Shown here piece by piece: positions 37,952-50,300 of a stretch of DNA of 64,000 bases. The notes below the pieces were generated by a model that had not been told where the DNA came from, made no database searches, and was given only the letters and a program-made list of their open reading frames with translations. Origin of the DNA: Oopsacas minuta (taxonomy: Eukaryota > Porifera > Hexactinellida > Lyssacinosida > Leucopsacidae); the NCBI GenBank assembly GCA_024704765.1, contig JAKMXF010000321.1, positions 372,001 to 436,000 on the forward strand, written 5' to 3'. Every line of letters begins with the position of its first letter. The stretch's first letter is position 1. The position numbers were made by a program, and so were the translations under genes.

Positions 37952-40780
37952 TCATTGCTGGTGATATAACGGATACGTTAAGACAGTGTCTAAACCAGGA
38001 TTGTGTTGTTTCAGAGATTTTTTTGAATAGAATTTTACAAGATCGACCAAATTAGGAAATTCATATGGAGCAGCAAAGCCGTACTTTTCAATTCCTTTAT
38101 GGTAATTAATCTTGACATGTTTGACGTCTTTATGGTGTAGAATATCTAGAGTGTATTGGTGCTCAGCCATAGGGTCATCATGATCCTGTTTAGGATTACC
38201 AGCTTTCCTTATAAGGAATGTTCCTTCTCTTGATTCGAATAGTTTCTTTCTTGCTTCATCTCTGTCAAATGATACTAACCATTTCTGGGGTTCTTCTAAC
38301 GGATTATGTTTGGGTGGTCGTACTATAGAGTCGCGTGGTGTTGCAGTGGGATATGAGGGAGGTAAGTCATATGGTTCTTTATCTTGAAATCTGGTTTGTG
38401 AGTAGGAAGGCGAGGTCTTACTTAAAGTTCCCGGATTAGCTATAAGATACAGTAGAACTCGGATAAGACATACTCCCTCGGGAAACAAAATTAGTACATA
38501 CTAACCGAAGCAAGATTTTAACTAAACTAACTATTTCACTTTAGGAGCTACAATGTTAACCTCAATAAAAGAGGGCCTATAGAAACGAGTAACTCCTGGA
38601 AACGAAGTGAAAAAATAAATATAGGAAATTCCTATTCCCATACCAATGAGACTACACTGTATCAATGAAATAATGTAATAATAATATACCACTTGGATCC
38701 ATAGTGCTCAGTTTCTTCATAGTAACACCCCTCCCATTAACATACTGAGCCTTACCAGGAGGAGGTGGAGCTTGTCTCCTCCTCCTCTCTTCATCCTCTC
38801 TTCTCTCATAATTCAGAGCTGTGAATGTAGCGTATATAGCATCATCTTCATCTTCTTCAGCTACTGCCATGTACACGGATTCTTCGTTCTCGTAGTGGTT
38901 AACATCAGAATCTTAAAGAGATACATATTTGATATTCAGTGGTGTTGCTAAGGACAGATAAAGCCATAGTCCATGACATGGTTCCATTGGCCCCGCCTCT
39001 GACACAAATATTTTAGTATATAAATCACAAATTCAAAACTAATATACAGTCAACTCCAGTTATATGGAAGCCCAAGGGAGAACGATAAAATCTATGTTAC
39101 TTTGACGGTTTGGGACAATATTGTTCGATATAACGGGAATTGGCTGTATCATTAATACATATGGGATATATACTACAATAATATTTGTGATACATTCACT
39201 TACCATTAGATCTTGACTCAACAGCTGGAGTAACTAATCCCGATCTCTTATGCAGATCTAACATAATATCAGCTCCCTGTATACCTCTGTCCAGTAGAAG
39301 CTGGTTATAGTACAATCTGTCTCTCTGTATAGCTATTAGCTGAGGTTTCAATTGGTTGATTTGTTTCTCAAAGTCATTTACCTGAATAGAAATAATCCAT
39401 GCTAACCTGGGTTCCATGGCCAACTTGGTGGTCCACGGATGACAGTAGGGGGTCCACAGAATATGTTAAAATTGGTATAGGAGGTACATGAGTAAAAAAT
39501 GTTGGGAATGTTGAGAATCCCTGAATCATACGTTCACAGTAGAAACCGGATATTTTTAACAATATTTTCGTACAAAAATGTGCCAAAAATATTGGGTTTC
39601 TAGTCTCACAAAACGGACACTCCAAGAGGACAATCCTCTATAATGGACAAACCTCCTGGAACGGAATTCATAAAAGTAATATTTAAACAGACAGAAGTCA
39701 CGTCCCAAACGTGTCCGTTACTAACCTGGAGTATAAAGTCCCTCAATTGTTTCTGTATATGAGTAAGAGCTTGCTCCTGTATAGTAGTACGTCTACTCAA
39801 TAGTTGATAGTTATCCTCTAGCTCTTTCAGCTCCCTAACATCAGTTATCTCTGTTCTGTAGCCGTTCAGAGCTTGTATCTGATTATGCATCATTTCTATA
39901 ATTTGTTTCTGAGCTGATATTTCTATATTCGCCTTTGCTACATCATTCTTAGATGAAGAATAGTAGTTATGGATTACAGTAAAATTCTCGTTTTGAGTTT
40001 TAAATTCGAGCTCTTTTTTAGCTAAGGCATCGAATAACTTTTCTACTGATGTGTCTAGGTCAGAGGATAGTTTCTTTGAAATAGGATTCTCCAGTCTTAT
40101 GTCTAACTTCTCATTGTAGACAGCTAATGAGAATTTTTGGAAGTGAGTGATGAGTTCTGGTACTGACCTATAAAGACAACAATTAACAAACTAAATAACA
40201 AATGAGCTACAACTTATAGGTTACAGAGGTGTGTCCAGTGGTGTTTTGTCAAAAAATGAAGTGGAGGGCCCCAGTTAAAGTCAAGTCTGTTGTTAGATAA
40301 ATTGGGTGAGAACTGCCCCTAGTAAAAGAAGTATGGGGCTGTACAAAAAAAGTCATATTCCAAGAGAGTCCCTGCCAAGAAATTCCTGGATAAACCTCTG
40401 GAGCACCTTCCTAAACACCACTGGGTGTGTCACGAAATAACAAACACCATAAATTTCCAAAAGATTACAAAATATGAACAATAATCTCGCCTGTAATTGA
40501 GAGGTTCTGTGAATCCGTAGAAAGACCCGCTATGCATAATTCTAATCAACTTATTACATCCTCCCTTCTTCAAGGTTAGTGTGTACTCTCCAGGGCTAGA
40601 CGCAGCGTCTCTCACAAGGAAAGAACCGTCCGGAGCTTCTCTCATCTTCTCTTGCACCATCTCCCGTGTAATGTTACCCCAGTACCAGTCGCATTGTTCT
40701 AATCTCTCAGGTTTATGTCTCATACCGGAAGAGGCTCGTGATCGGTTATCCCCGTTTGGGATATTAGTATCTTGTGACAT
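37952..40780 (-). CDS. PIK3R: PI3-kinase class IA regulatory subunit, p55-like (SH2-iSH2-SH2)
   Basis: Five exons: 40491-40780, 39726-40167, 39204-39381, 38690-38911 and 37952-38439. Phases agree; 539 residues. The N-terminal SH2 (about 31-130) has [15 protein letters not shown], the phosphotyrosine-binding [16 protein letters not shown] and [10 protein letters not shown]. The inter-SH2 coiled coil (about 130-330) carries [27 protein letters not shown] and [16 protein letters not shown], the p110-binding helices (human: [22 protein letters not shown]). A Ser/Pro-rich linker precedes a C-terminal SH2 with FLIRKA and [19 protein letters not shown]. There is no SH3 or BH domain, as in p55 forms. 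It recruits and restrains p110 at activated tyrosine-kinase receptors. Intron 1 has a GC donor (TTACAG|GCGAGA) in the only phase that fits. The gene lies directly upstream of the myotubularin that hydrolyses PI3P. Confidence 0.92.
38553..38661. repeat. MITE family C copy (in PIK3R intron 4)
   Basis: 'gttaacctcaataaaagaggg...ctcctggaaacgaagtgaaaaaataaat...atgagactacactgta'; a family G-like fragment ('gtagaactcggataagacatactc') abuts it at about 38446-38525. Confidence 0.6.
39044..39148. repeat. Inverted-repeat MITE, family A (in PIK3R intron 3)
   Basis: TACAGTCAACTCCAGTTATATGG to TTCGATATAACGGGAATTGGCTGTA; 105 bp. Confidence 0.85.
39395..39515. repeat. MITE, hAT-type (family E), in PIK3R intron 2
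   Basis: 'ctaacctgggttccatggccaacttggtggtccacggatgacag' ... 'agtaaaaaatgttggga'. Sits immediately beyond the exon ending/starting near 39381. Confidence 0.65.
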
Positions 40781-41355
40781 GGCTACTCACTACTAGATAC
40801 AAACAGGGCAATAACATTACTATCAACTGAAATGAATTGATTGTATGAAATAACAATATGATACAGCCATTGTTGTAATGAAAGGTGTGAAATGAAGGCG
40901 TGGCGGTCCATGTCCCGTGAAACTAACAATATTTTGTGAACAGTGGTCTCACTTCCTAAGTCAGCCTGACTATATAATACATGTGAACTATGTGGGGGCA
41001 GCTAAGTGAGTACATTCTGATTCAGGACGACTTAAAATGTGTATCATAAAGGTGAGGCTGTATGATGAAATAATGAGCTTATCGGTAAATATAATTTTTA
41101 ATAATACTTAGGTGTTACAAAAGTGTAACTTTTACAAAATATGTGCAAGCATGCTTGGTAAGAACTCTGCTAATCAACACTTTTCCACAAATTGTTAGGT
41201 GTATTCTCGGAATAGCTTGAACCTCATCCATAAGTTGTAGATTTTGTTATAAGCGACTGTAACCGAGAATACTGGCAAATTTTACTGTGAAACTGTTTAA
41301 ATAATTAACGAGAGAAATATAATTCACTTTAATCTTATAACTTCTGTTAATCCAG
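40781..41355. promoter_or_regulatory. Divergent promoter region between PIK3R and SIRT4
   Basis: 575 bp separate the two head-to-head start codons. I see no MITE and no coding frame here, unlike most gaps in the window, which fits a shared regulatory interval. No specific site was recognised. Confidence 0.4.
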
Positions 41356-42288
41356 ATGTCACAATACATTGGTAGAATGGGTAAATACCGTATTCTAACA
41401 GACCGATTCATTCCAGCAACACCATTACTAGACACCAGTATTTTAACGAATCTATACAAGTTCATAATTCGACATCATGGGGGTATATTCGTGCTAACGG
41501 GTGCAGGAGTGTCCACCGAATCTGGAATTCCTGATTACCGTTCGGAGGGCGTAGGTCTGTACGCGAGGTCCACACGACGACCAATGTCTTATTCTGACTT
41601 CCTGAAAAACGAAGCTAATCGCAAACGCTACTGGGCTAGGTCTTATGTCGGCTGGTCCATATATCGGGAATATGAACCTAACTTAACGCATAAAATACTC
41701 TCACGCATGGAGAGACGAGAGAAAATGTTCCATTGGTTGGTAACACAAAATGTTGATGCATTGCATTTGAAGGCTGAATCTCTGAAGGTAACTGAACTGC
41801 ATGGGAGTTTACATCGTGTTGTATGTCTAACATGTGGTTGTATAACCTCTAGAGAAGAGGTTCAGTCCATGATTAGAGATTTGAATTTAGAATGGAGGGG
41901 AACAGCTGGTGATATGGCGCCAGATGGTGACACTACAGTCCCACAGGACGTTGTGAGTAGTTTTAAAATGCTGGATTGTCCGAGTTGCGGTGGAATACTG
42001 AAACCAGATATTGTGTTCTTTGGTGATAATGTACAAAGGCCTAAAGTTGAGTTTATTTCACAAAAATTGAGTCAATCTACAGCCCTGTTAGTGCTAGGAT
42101 CCTCCCTACAAGTATATTCGGCTTATAGACTAATTCTACAAGCTAAATCTCTACAGATCCCGATTGCAGTAGTGAATATAGGTCCTACTCGAGCAGATGG
42201 AATTATTGATATGAAAATAAGTGGAAAATGCTCTGATGTATTCAAATGGCTTGCAGAGAAATGGAATATTGATTATTTGAGTATTTGA
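41356..42288 (+). CDS. SIRT4: Sirtuin 4 (mitochondrial NAD-dependent deacylase)
   Basis: Single exon, 310 residues. The NAD site is VLTGAGVSTESGIPDYRSEGVGLYAR split over VLTGAGVSTESGIPDYRS and GVGLYARSTRRPMSY, nearly identical to human SIRT4. VTQNVDALHLKA and the catalytic histidine in TELHGSLHRVVCLTCG follow. The zinc site is C-L-T-C ... C-P-S-C, then GGILKPDIVFFGDNV, LVLGSSLQVYSAYRLI and VNIGPTRADG. The SIRT4-specific WRGTAGDMAPDGDT block is present. The 25-residue N-terminus is rich in Arg and hydrophobics with no acidic residue until Asp16, consistent with mitochondrial import. SIRT4 acts as ADP-ribosyltransferase, lipoamidase and deacylase on mitochondrial enzymes such as glutamate dehydrogenase. 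It is followed at 263 bp by presenilin. Confidence 0.95.
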   Translation: MSQYIGRMGKYRILTDRFIPATPLLDTSILTNLYKFIIRHHGGIFVLTGAGVSTESGIPDYRSEGVGLYARSTRRPMSYSDFLKNEANRKRYWARSYVGWSIYREYEPNLTHKILSRMERREKMFHWLVTQNVDALHLKAESLKVTELHGSLHRVVCLTCGCITSREEVQSMIRDLNLEWRGTAGDMAPDGDTTVPQDVVSSFKMLDCPSCGGILKPDIVFFGDNVQRPKVEFISQKLSQSTALLVLGSSLQVYSAYRLILQAKSLQIPIAVVNIGPTRADGIIDMKISGKCSDVFKWLAEKWNIDYLSI

Positions 42289-42551
42289 ATTATTATTGTT
42301 TTAATAAATTTTGTATTTGGATTATCATAAGGTATATCATTTCCTCTAAGTCTATTTTAAACGGCGTGTCTGGGGACAATCTTCTAACAATGAATATACT
42401 TTTACTAATTCAGTGACAGCGATATGGTCACGATTGCCTCGGCCTATTTCCCTCATAATCATGAAAACTCTTACTAAATTCGTGAAAATTCTAAAAAGTT
42501 CGCATTTACATTAGTTATATATTACACTAGTTCATTTATTAGAGCTTTCCT

Positions 42552-43853
42552 ATGGCTGAATCATCACCTCATGACCCTATGCAAGAAACTCCTGATACCT
42601 GTGATACAGATAACATAACCCCTACAGGACAAGATGACAACACGCCACTCCTCTCTGTAGCTGATAGGACACCTTCCTCAGGTTCCTCTTCCCCTGAAAA
42701 GAACTTCCAACCTACATTTGATCACCCTTACCAAGCTCTACGCTTTGGTGCAGAAATGGGTCTAAAGCTAATCCTTCCCGTATCAATATGCATGTTACTA
42801 GTCACTACAGCTGTATTATCTGTAACCTCATTCACTGATAATTCTAATAATGAATATTTCTTCTATACACCCTTCCATGAGAAAGTTAGTAATCCTGGCA
42901 TAAGGTTTGGAGAGGCTCTAGCTAATGCACTAATACTCGTAGCTGTAGTATTAGTGATGACAATTCTATTGGTTTTATTATACAAATTCCGTTGCTATAA
43001 GATTCTATATGGTTGGATGCTACTAGCTACATTCGTGATTTTATTCTTTATATCATTCTTCTATCTTTTGGATCTTTTCAAAATGTATGATGTCCCTATT
43101 GATATATTCACATTGTTCTTCATGCTGTGGAATTTCGGTTGTACAGGCATAGCTGCGATTCATTGGAAAGCTCCTCTGAAACTTCAACAAGCATACCTAA
43201 TCTTATCCAGCGCATTAGTCTCTCTCATTTTCATAAAGTATTTACCACCATGGACAGCATGGGTTATACTAATAGCTATTTCTATATATGATCTCGTAGC
43301 TGTGTTATGTCCTATAGGACCATTACGTATACTGGTTAATATAGCACGTGAGAGAGATGAACAGCTGTTCCCCGCCCTGATATACTCCTCAACGATGATT
43401 TGGATGATTGGTATGGCAGATAGAGGTCATACAGTTAGTGATAGCGAGCCTAGCGATTCTGAAGATGATATGGGTACAGTAGACATAGCAACTAATGGAC
43501 AGAATAGGAATGCGGATGGCAAACAGACAGGACCCGCGGAAACCCAAGAGAACCCATCCCTTGGAGTATTTGAAACACGCGGCCCTCAACTGGGTCTTGG
43601 TGATTTCATATTCTACAGTATTCTATTGGGTAAAGCTGCTCATGATAGTTCAGGAGATTTCAACACAATCCTAGCTTGTTACTTAGCTATTTGTGTAGGT
43701 TTATGTGCAACTCTATTATTCCTTGTAATTGTACAGAGAGCATTACCTGCTCTGCCTATATCAATTACATTCGGAGTAGTATTCTTCTTTGGAGCTAGAT
43801 TTGTTATTTCTCCGTTCTTGAATGTGTTAGGACAGAATCAAGTATTTATTTAG
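42552..43853 (+). CDS. PSEN: Presenilin (gamma-secretase catalytic subunit)
   Basis: Single exon, 433 residues. It has nine hydrophobic helices after a 60-residue polar N-terminus. The two catalytic aspartates are present: Asp247 in AISIYDLVAVL (helix 6) and Asp351 in LGLGDFIFYSILLGKAA (helix 7), and the PAL motif is ALPALPIS near the C-terminus. The conserved blocks RFGEALANALI, GWMLLATFVILFFIS, WNFGCTGIAAIHWKAPL and CPIGPLRILVNIARERDE align throughout. Presenilin cleaves Notch and other type I membrane proteins within the membrane. The cytoplasmic loop between helices 6 and 7 (about 285-340) is polar and short, with the auto-cleavage site presumably inside it. Intronless, unlike vertebrate genes. 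Confidence 0.96.
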   Translation: MAESSPHDPMQETPDTCDTDNITPTGQDDNTPLLSVADRTPSSGSSSPEKNFQPTFDHPYQALRFGAEMGLKLILPVSICMLLVTTAVLSVTSFTDNSNNEYFFYTPFHEKVSNPGIRFGEALANALILVAVVLVMTILLVLLYKFRCYKILYGWMLLATFVILFFISFFYLLDLFKMYDVPIDIFTLFFMLWNFGCTGIAAIHWKAPLKLQQAYLILSSALVSLIFIKYLPPWTAWVILIAISIYDLVAVLCPIGPLRILVNIARERDEQLFPALIYSSTMIWMIGMADRGHTVSDSEPSDSEDDMGTVDIATNGQNRNADGKQTGPAETQENPSLGVFETRGPQLGLGDFIFYSILLGKAAHDSSGDFNTILACYLAICVGLCATLLFLVIVQRALPALPISITFGVVFFFGARFVISPFLNVLGQNQVFI

Positions 43854-44130
43854 CAATACATATATATTATTAATGATATTTATGAATTTGTGTATAACAG
43901 GTGATATATACTGTAGCTATTTTATTGTACAAGGGTCAGTATATTACAAAGTACCGCTACTGAAAAATGGCCACTTTTTTAAAATATCCCAAAAATGATT
44001 TTATTGCGTTATGCTGAGTTTATATCAATCAAATCTCTGTTAAAAATATTGGAACCCTATCTCTAATATTTTTTGAAACATTGTAGATTTTGAGGCGAAC
44101 CCTGACAAAGGGCTGAAACCCCTCTGCTAT

Positions 44131-44310
44131 AAGTGGATTTCGCCTAATAACAAGTCGTATTTTTTGCAGGAATTTAATTTCCTTGCTATTATGCGAACTT
44201 TGCTAATAGAGGTTATTAATAGAGGTTATTTCAACTATTATATGAACTTGAAACTGATATACCTGGAAAATTGCTATTAGACAAATTGCTAATAGGCAAA
44301 CAGTCAAACA
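44131..44310. repeat. MITE family D copy, degraded
   Basis: 'taagtggatttcgcctaataacaag' ... 'gctaataggcaaacag', with internal duplicated 'taatagaggtta'. Lies between presenilin and UBE4B. Confidence 0.5.
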
Positions 44311-44339
44311 CTACTGTAATCTAACTGTGTTATATAGCA

Positions 44340-47300
44340 ATGACTGATGAAACAGAACAAATGGATTCAACAGACACACCTCCGGATGTCACTATAACCT
44401 CAGAAGATAGTCAAATGAAAGAAACTGAGACAGTAGAAGATGAGATAGTAGAAGAGGTTATTACTCAAGAAGACATGAGAACACGACGTCTTGCTAAGTT
44501 CTCTTCTCAGAGCAAGTCCTCTGAATGCAAACAACCTTCTATTGAGGAACAGGTACCAATGGATACAAGTATTAAGCGGACATCACATCCTATCACTATC
44601 CGTTCATTATCTTCATCACAGAGTGCGGTTAGTAGTAGTCCGTTATCCAGCAGTCCTATGAGTAAGTACAAGTATGCGTCATCTGATAAATCAGCTTCTG
44701 TTGATTTGACGTCAGAAGAAGTAAGCTAGTAGTTTTAGATCCGCATAGTATCAATCTAGTAGACTAAAATACATATTTGCCCGTTTAGGTAGAAGAAGAG
44801 AGATTGAATAGTATTACAAGGGCATTCAAGTGCAGATTCCATTCTTCATCTCAGAGATCTCTGAATTCAGATTCTATTCCTCTCTTACCTCAGACTACAG
44901 CTGCTCTAATTACACACCCCTCACTCAGTGATGACGTCATATCTCTATGTTCTCAACTATTACTTGAGAGGATTTGTGATCTAACTTCTGATTCCTCTCA
45001 GTCTTCATCTGCAACAGTAGTATCAGTTGGTATGGATTATATATATTCCTTCAGTTATTGTAAATTGGTAGAGATAGAATTGTAGTACAGTGTAACTTCC
45101 ACAAACTGGTGCCAAGGACACCGACAAATGCTAGATCGTTTCCCTGTTTGTAAAGGTTCATTCGTATGGGTCTATGAATTTGCTCCATTTATGTCCACTC
45201 CATTTCCAGAAGTTCCCCGTTTGTAGAGGGTTCACTCTATATAGTTTACACGAGAAATATACAGTTCATGGTCGTAGCCTTGGGTCCTGTTAATCGAGTA
45301 ACTTGACCAGAAACAAATACTACTCACAATTACTAAATTGCCCCGGTTAATCGTATCAAAATTGCCTGGTACTGAAGTTACCCTATTAATCGTAGTCAAC
45401 TTTATTGTTATTAATTCACTACCTGTTGGTATTTACAGGTACCCCTTCTGACAGTTCCCCATCTCCCTATCAAGATCGTACTAAAAGTCGTAAGGGTACA
45501 GCTCTCCTCCTAGCATTCCTATTGGACTGTTACGAGGGTGTTAATACAGAGATACGTAGATATGTTAAGAGGGAACAGATACACTATTTCAATAGCATGT
45601 TACTAACCTGTCGTAGTATCCTTATATCTCACATGTCTCTACTACTACAAGGATGTTTCCAGTACTTACTGCCTGATGAGAAAGAGAATGAACAAGGAGT
45701 AGATGTACTAATTGAGTTCTTAGGTCTGTCTACGGGAGATAAGACATCTAATATATCTATGATACCTTCTGGAGTGTTAACTGAATTGGTGCTACACGTG
45801 TATCAGGTACATTTTATTACGCAAAAAGTAATGTAGGATGTACTGTAGGATATGTTACTCTAGCCACCAAATGGACTGGAAAAGTGATCGTTATGTAACA
45901 GCTAACTCAGATTGAATATCATGGGAATGGTATGGGAGAAATTAAGTGGCCCTCGAGCTGGTTCCACTGTATGTATGAAATTCTTTATGTCTATCTTATT
46001 TTATATAATAGAATCTGTCTTATAGGAAGAAGGGTTTGACGAGTTCACAATGATGTTCATTCCTCTCCTGGATAAGTTATCCAGTGCAATCAGACAATCT
46101 AATCTAATAGACAAACAGTATCAACACTTATTCATGTTAATGAATGATCTCTGTGAAGTCACAGATTCTGTTAGTAAGAATAGACCATTCTGTCAGCTGG
46201 TTACATCTCATAACAAGTTCTACAAGAAGGAATGGAATGGTAGACAGATGGAAGAGGAGTCTGTGTTAGGAGCTTTCTTTCAGATTAGTATTACAGCAAT
46301 TGCAGTTAGAGAAGCTTATTTCCCCAAGTAAGACTTATATGTAAATGTTCTCGTAGATATTAATTTTACACATTCTGTGTAGCCCTTCTCATAATTGGCA
46401 ATTATTGGTGCTTCAAGCGCTGCAGCTTCCGCACCGGCTCCTAAGGTACGGCCCTGTATATCCCAAAAGCCTGGCTTTTAACAGTGATAAATCGAATAGT
46501 TTTATTTCGGTTCCCATTTCTTCTATTACGTATATGAATTTCATAAATCTCACTAGAAATTACAGTCAACTCCCCTTATATCGAAGCTCAAGGAAACTGT
46601 GATAATTACTTTGCTATAAGTGGGTATTCGATATAATGAGAGTATATTGTACGTATATTGTTCTCATTTGGCTAATTACTGTGGTCGGTGTTACAACTTA
46701 TAACCTATTATAATATTGTAGAGGACATAGTGAGATGAGAGAGTTCCAGAACACTACCCTATCCTCTACACTACACAATGACTTATGTCTAATGCAATCA
46801 GATCTACACAAGTTAGTACTAAATCTCCTCAAAGACGTATCTACACGTAATCACATGCTAGATTGGATAGAGGCAGCTATCTGTAAGAACTCTACTAGAG
46901 CTAGACTACACTATGAAGAGACTACAGTAGCTAGTTCTGGGTTTATGTGTAATCTGCTGGCTACTCTACAGGCTCTGTCACGGAAGGTTAAACTTACTAT
47001 AGTAGATGCTACTTATCCACATCATCCTGCTACCAGAGCTTCTGCTAAAGAGGAAACTCTGCTCAAAGCAACTGCCCAACAGGTAGTATTACAGCTTAAT
47101 TTATATAGTATTGTGTAGAACTTCTGGAGACAGAGTGAAAATAACTAGAGCAAATTCCTAGTACCATACAAATGAACCTCTACAACAGGAGATTTGGTAG
47201 ATACTCAAACGCGGTAGCATTTTTCGTCCTCCCTTGCACTCAGTTTGTTGAGGTTATACTGTGTTTATAAGTCAGGATAGTAGCCTACGTTTAGAGGCTC

Positions 47301-50300
47301 CGAAGTATCCATGGTTCATCTAAGGCAGCGGTTTCTAAGTTTGGGTCCATAGATTCCTTCGCCTGGTGGTCTACGGATGACAGCAGGGGACTCCATAGAA
47401 TGTGTTAAAATTGGTTTAGGGAGCCCGGATCCATGAGTGAAAAAGGTTGGGAACCAATGTTCTATGTCCACAAGTTGCAATGGGAGGCACGGTATATTAT
47501 TTATGTTTACAAATATTTTATTTAGGTTAGCAATTGGTTAGATCAACTCTCAGAGAACGGACAGCTGTCACAGAACCCTAAATTCCCAACTGAGTGCTTT
47601 CACCTAACAGCTCAATGTATGCATCTAACTGTAAATCCTTCCTTCATGAGGTTTGAGAATCTGTGTGGAGAGATTAGACATGGAGAGAGATTCCTTGAGG
47701 ATATATCTGCTATAGGACGAGAACAACGGATTGAGACTAAGGTATGTTTCTCACAAACCAATGGCATTCTTATGTTGTCAAGGACAGTATAACTATGTTT
47801 TGTCTAATCGCCATAAGCGAAAATCTCGTCAGGATTTTATTTTCAGATCTTGTAGCTTCGTGACAAGCTAGACAATTGGAAACAAGAGAAGGCATTGACA
47901 GAGATAGCTGTATTTAACGAATCCCTATTAAAACAACATCTAAGCTTCTATGCAAGACAAGCTAAATGGATAGCTCTTACTCTATCTCCTTCTCCTTCTC
48001 CTTCTACTCTTGATGCTGTATTGCCATTACCTGCAGGCATGTTCTTTTGTGTGTCCTAATAAAGGCTTGATTGAGGGAAAATTTATGGTCTATTCCCCGT
48101 TATATCGAAGCTCAAGGGACCGCGATAATTACGTACTTCGATATAACCGCTGAATATATGTTACGTTGACGGGTAGAGGCTATATTTGTACGATTTCAGA
48201 CTTCAATATAAGCGGGTATTTTCGATATACAGTCAACTACCGTTCTATCAAACACGGATATTTCGAAGTATCGCTTATATCGAAGCCTGATATTGTACAA
48301 AGATGGACCCAAATCAAAATGACATATATGTGATCGGTTATATGAAACTCTTCTTATATCAAGTAATTATCGCGGTCCCTTGAGCTTAGAAATAATGGGA
48401 GTTGACTGTGTTGTACAAATTCTTACAGTATACTAATTTCTATGTAGTATATTCACCTGATGCTCTCCCAATGTCATTCTCCTCTCTCCCTGAGTACTAC
48501 ATAGCAGACATAGCAGATTTCTTAATAAACTCAGCTAGATTCAATCTACGTGCTATAGATGATCCCTCTATGAATGATATGATCACTTGTATTACAGTAT
48601 ACATATCAGCACATAACAGAGAATTAATACAGAATCCGTATCTTATAGCTAAATGTGTAGAAGCTCTGTATATACTCACGCCACCTGAAAACCCTAAGCC
48701 TAGTGTACCTGTGAATCTGCTGGAGAAGTTTAGAGATATAATTATAGCTAACAGGTATGTAAGAAATCAGGAAATATACAATAGACTCTGTTTAATAGAG
48801 CTACTAGTTAATTTTACACACATATAGGGATACAGAGAAGTTCTTAGCTCCAGCTCTGATAATATTCTACGTAGCAGTAGAGAGCACAGGAGCTTCTAAC
48901 GAGTTCTTTGACAAGTTCTCAATACGTCATCACATATCCTGTCTATTGAGACATCTGTGGATAGGAGGAGATGCTCACAGAGAGTCTGTTAAGAGTTTAG
49001 CTTTTGGAGATAAACGTCCCATGTCTGATTTCATACGATTTGTGAATCTCCTGCTTAACGATACTACATTCCTACTGGATGAGAGTCTAGACCTACTTAA
49101 GTCTATACACGAGACACAACAAGCAATTGAGGATAAAGTTAATTGGGAGAAGCAGCCACCTGAATTGCAGAGAAATAGGTTAGTAAAAGAGTTTTTCTTA
49201 ACCGACAATTTACTATGAGAGTTGACTCTAGAGTCGTGTTCGCCTATTATCAACATTGCATAATAGCAAGTTTTTTCAAGGACTTAGAGTCCATTTTGTA
49301 TTGGAAAGAATTCCTCAATAGTGTAACCATAAACGGTGTACCAGAGACACCGAAAAATGATACCCTGTTTCCCGTTTATGGATGTTACAAAGTTCCGTAT
49401 TAGCAAGGGAAATTCGTGCAAAATACTACTTGCTAAGCCAAACTACACTGTATATTGTGTAATAAGTATCAGCTGTTATTCTTGAATCTATCCCTTCAGA
49501 TCACATCAGCTATTACAAGATGAACGTAACTGTCGTGCTTACTTAATGCTAGCTAATGAGACTCTTAAGATGGTACATTTTCTAACACAAGACGTTAAAG
49601 AACCATTCTTACGGCCTGAACTAATGGATAGAGTAGCTAGCATGCTGAATTGTAATCTACAACAGTTATGCGGGCCTAAGTGTAGTGATCTACGGGTTAA
49701 AGATCCAGAATCATTCTGTTTCTACCCTAAGCGTCTCCTTGATCATTTAACAGACATATATCTACATCTTGACTGTGATAAGTTTGTGAGTGCTGTAGCA
49801 GGAGATGATAGGTCATATTCCCATGAACTATTCACTGAGTGTTGTAGAATTATGATGAGAACTCAGGTGAAGTCTCATATTAGGATTAGAGAGTTTGAGG
49901 AATTCATTGAAAAGGTATTTATTATACAGTGTTATAAGGGATAATTTGTGTGTTGTCATTCTAAAATCTAAACAACCAAACAATTTTCATTCCAATGATT
50001 CTTTCCAAGAACTTACATAATCAACTCCCATTATATCGTTATATCAAACGTGGATATATCAATACCAGCTTATATTGAAGTCTGAAAATTGTACGAATAT
50101 AGTCCCAAACCGTCAAATTACATACAGTAACTCTCGTTATATCGAAGCTCAAGGGACAGCGATAATTTCTTCGAAATAATGTACAATTTCACTCCGATAT
50201 AAGCGGGTATTTCGGTATAACGGGAGTTGGCTGTACTTATACTATTTCTTCTAACAGATAAGAATCAGATCAATAGAGATAATGCGTCAGGAATTGACAT

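Noticed and set aside
46405-46602. 65-codon plus frame in UBE4B intron 4
   Set aside because: Not needed for the UBE4B protein; it ends in a family A MITE, and the exon-to-exon phase is correct without it.
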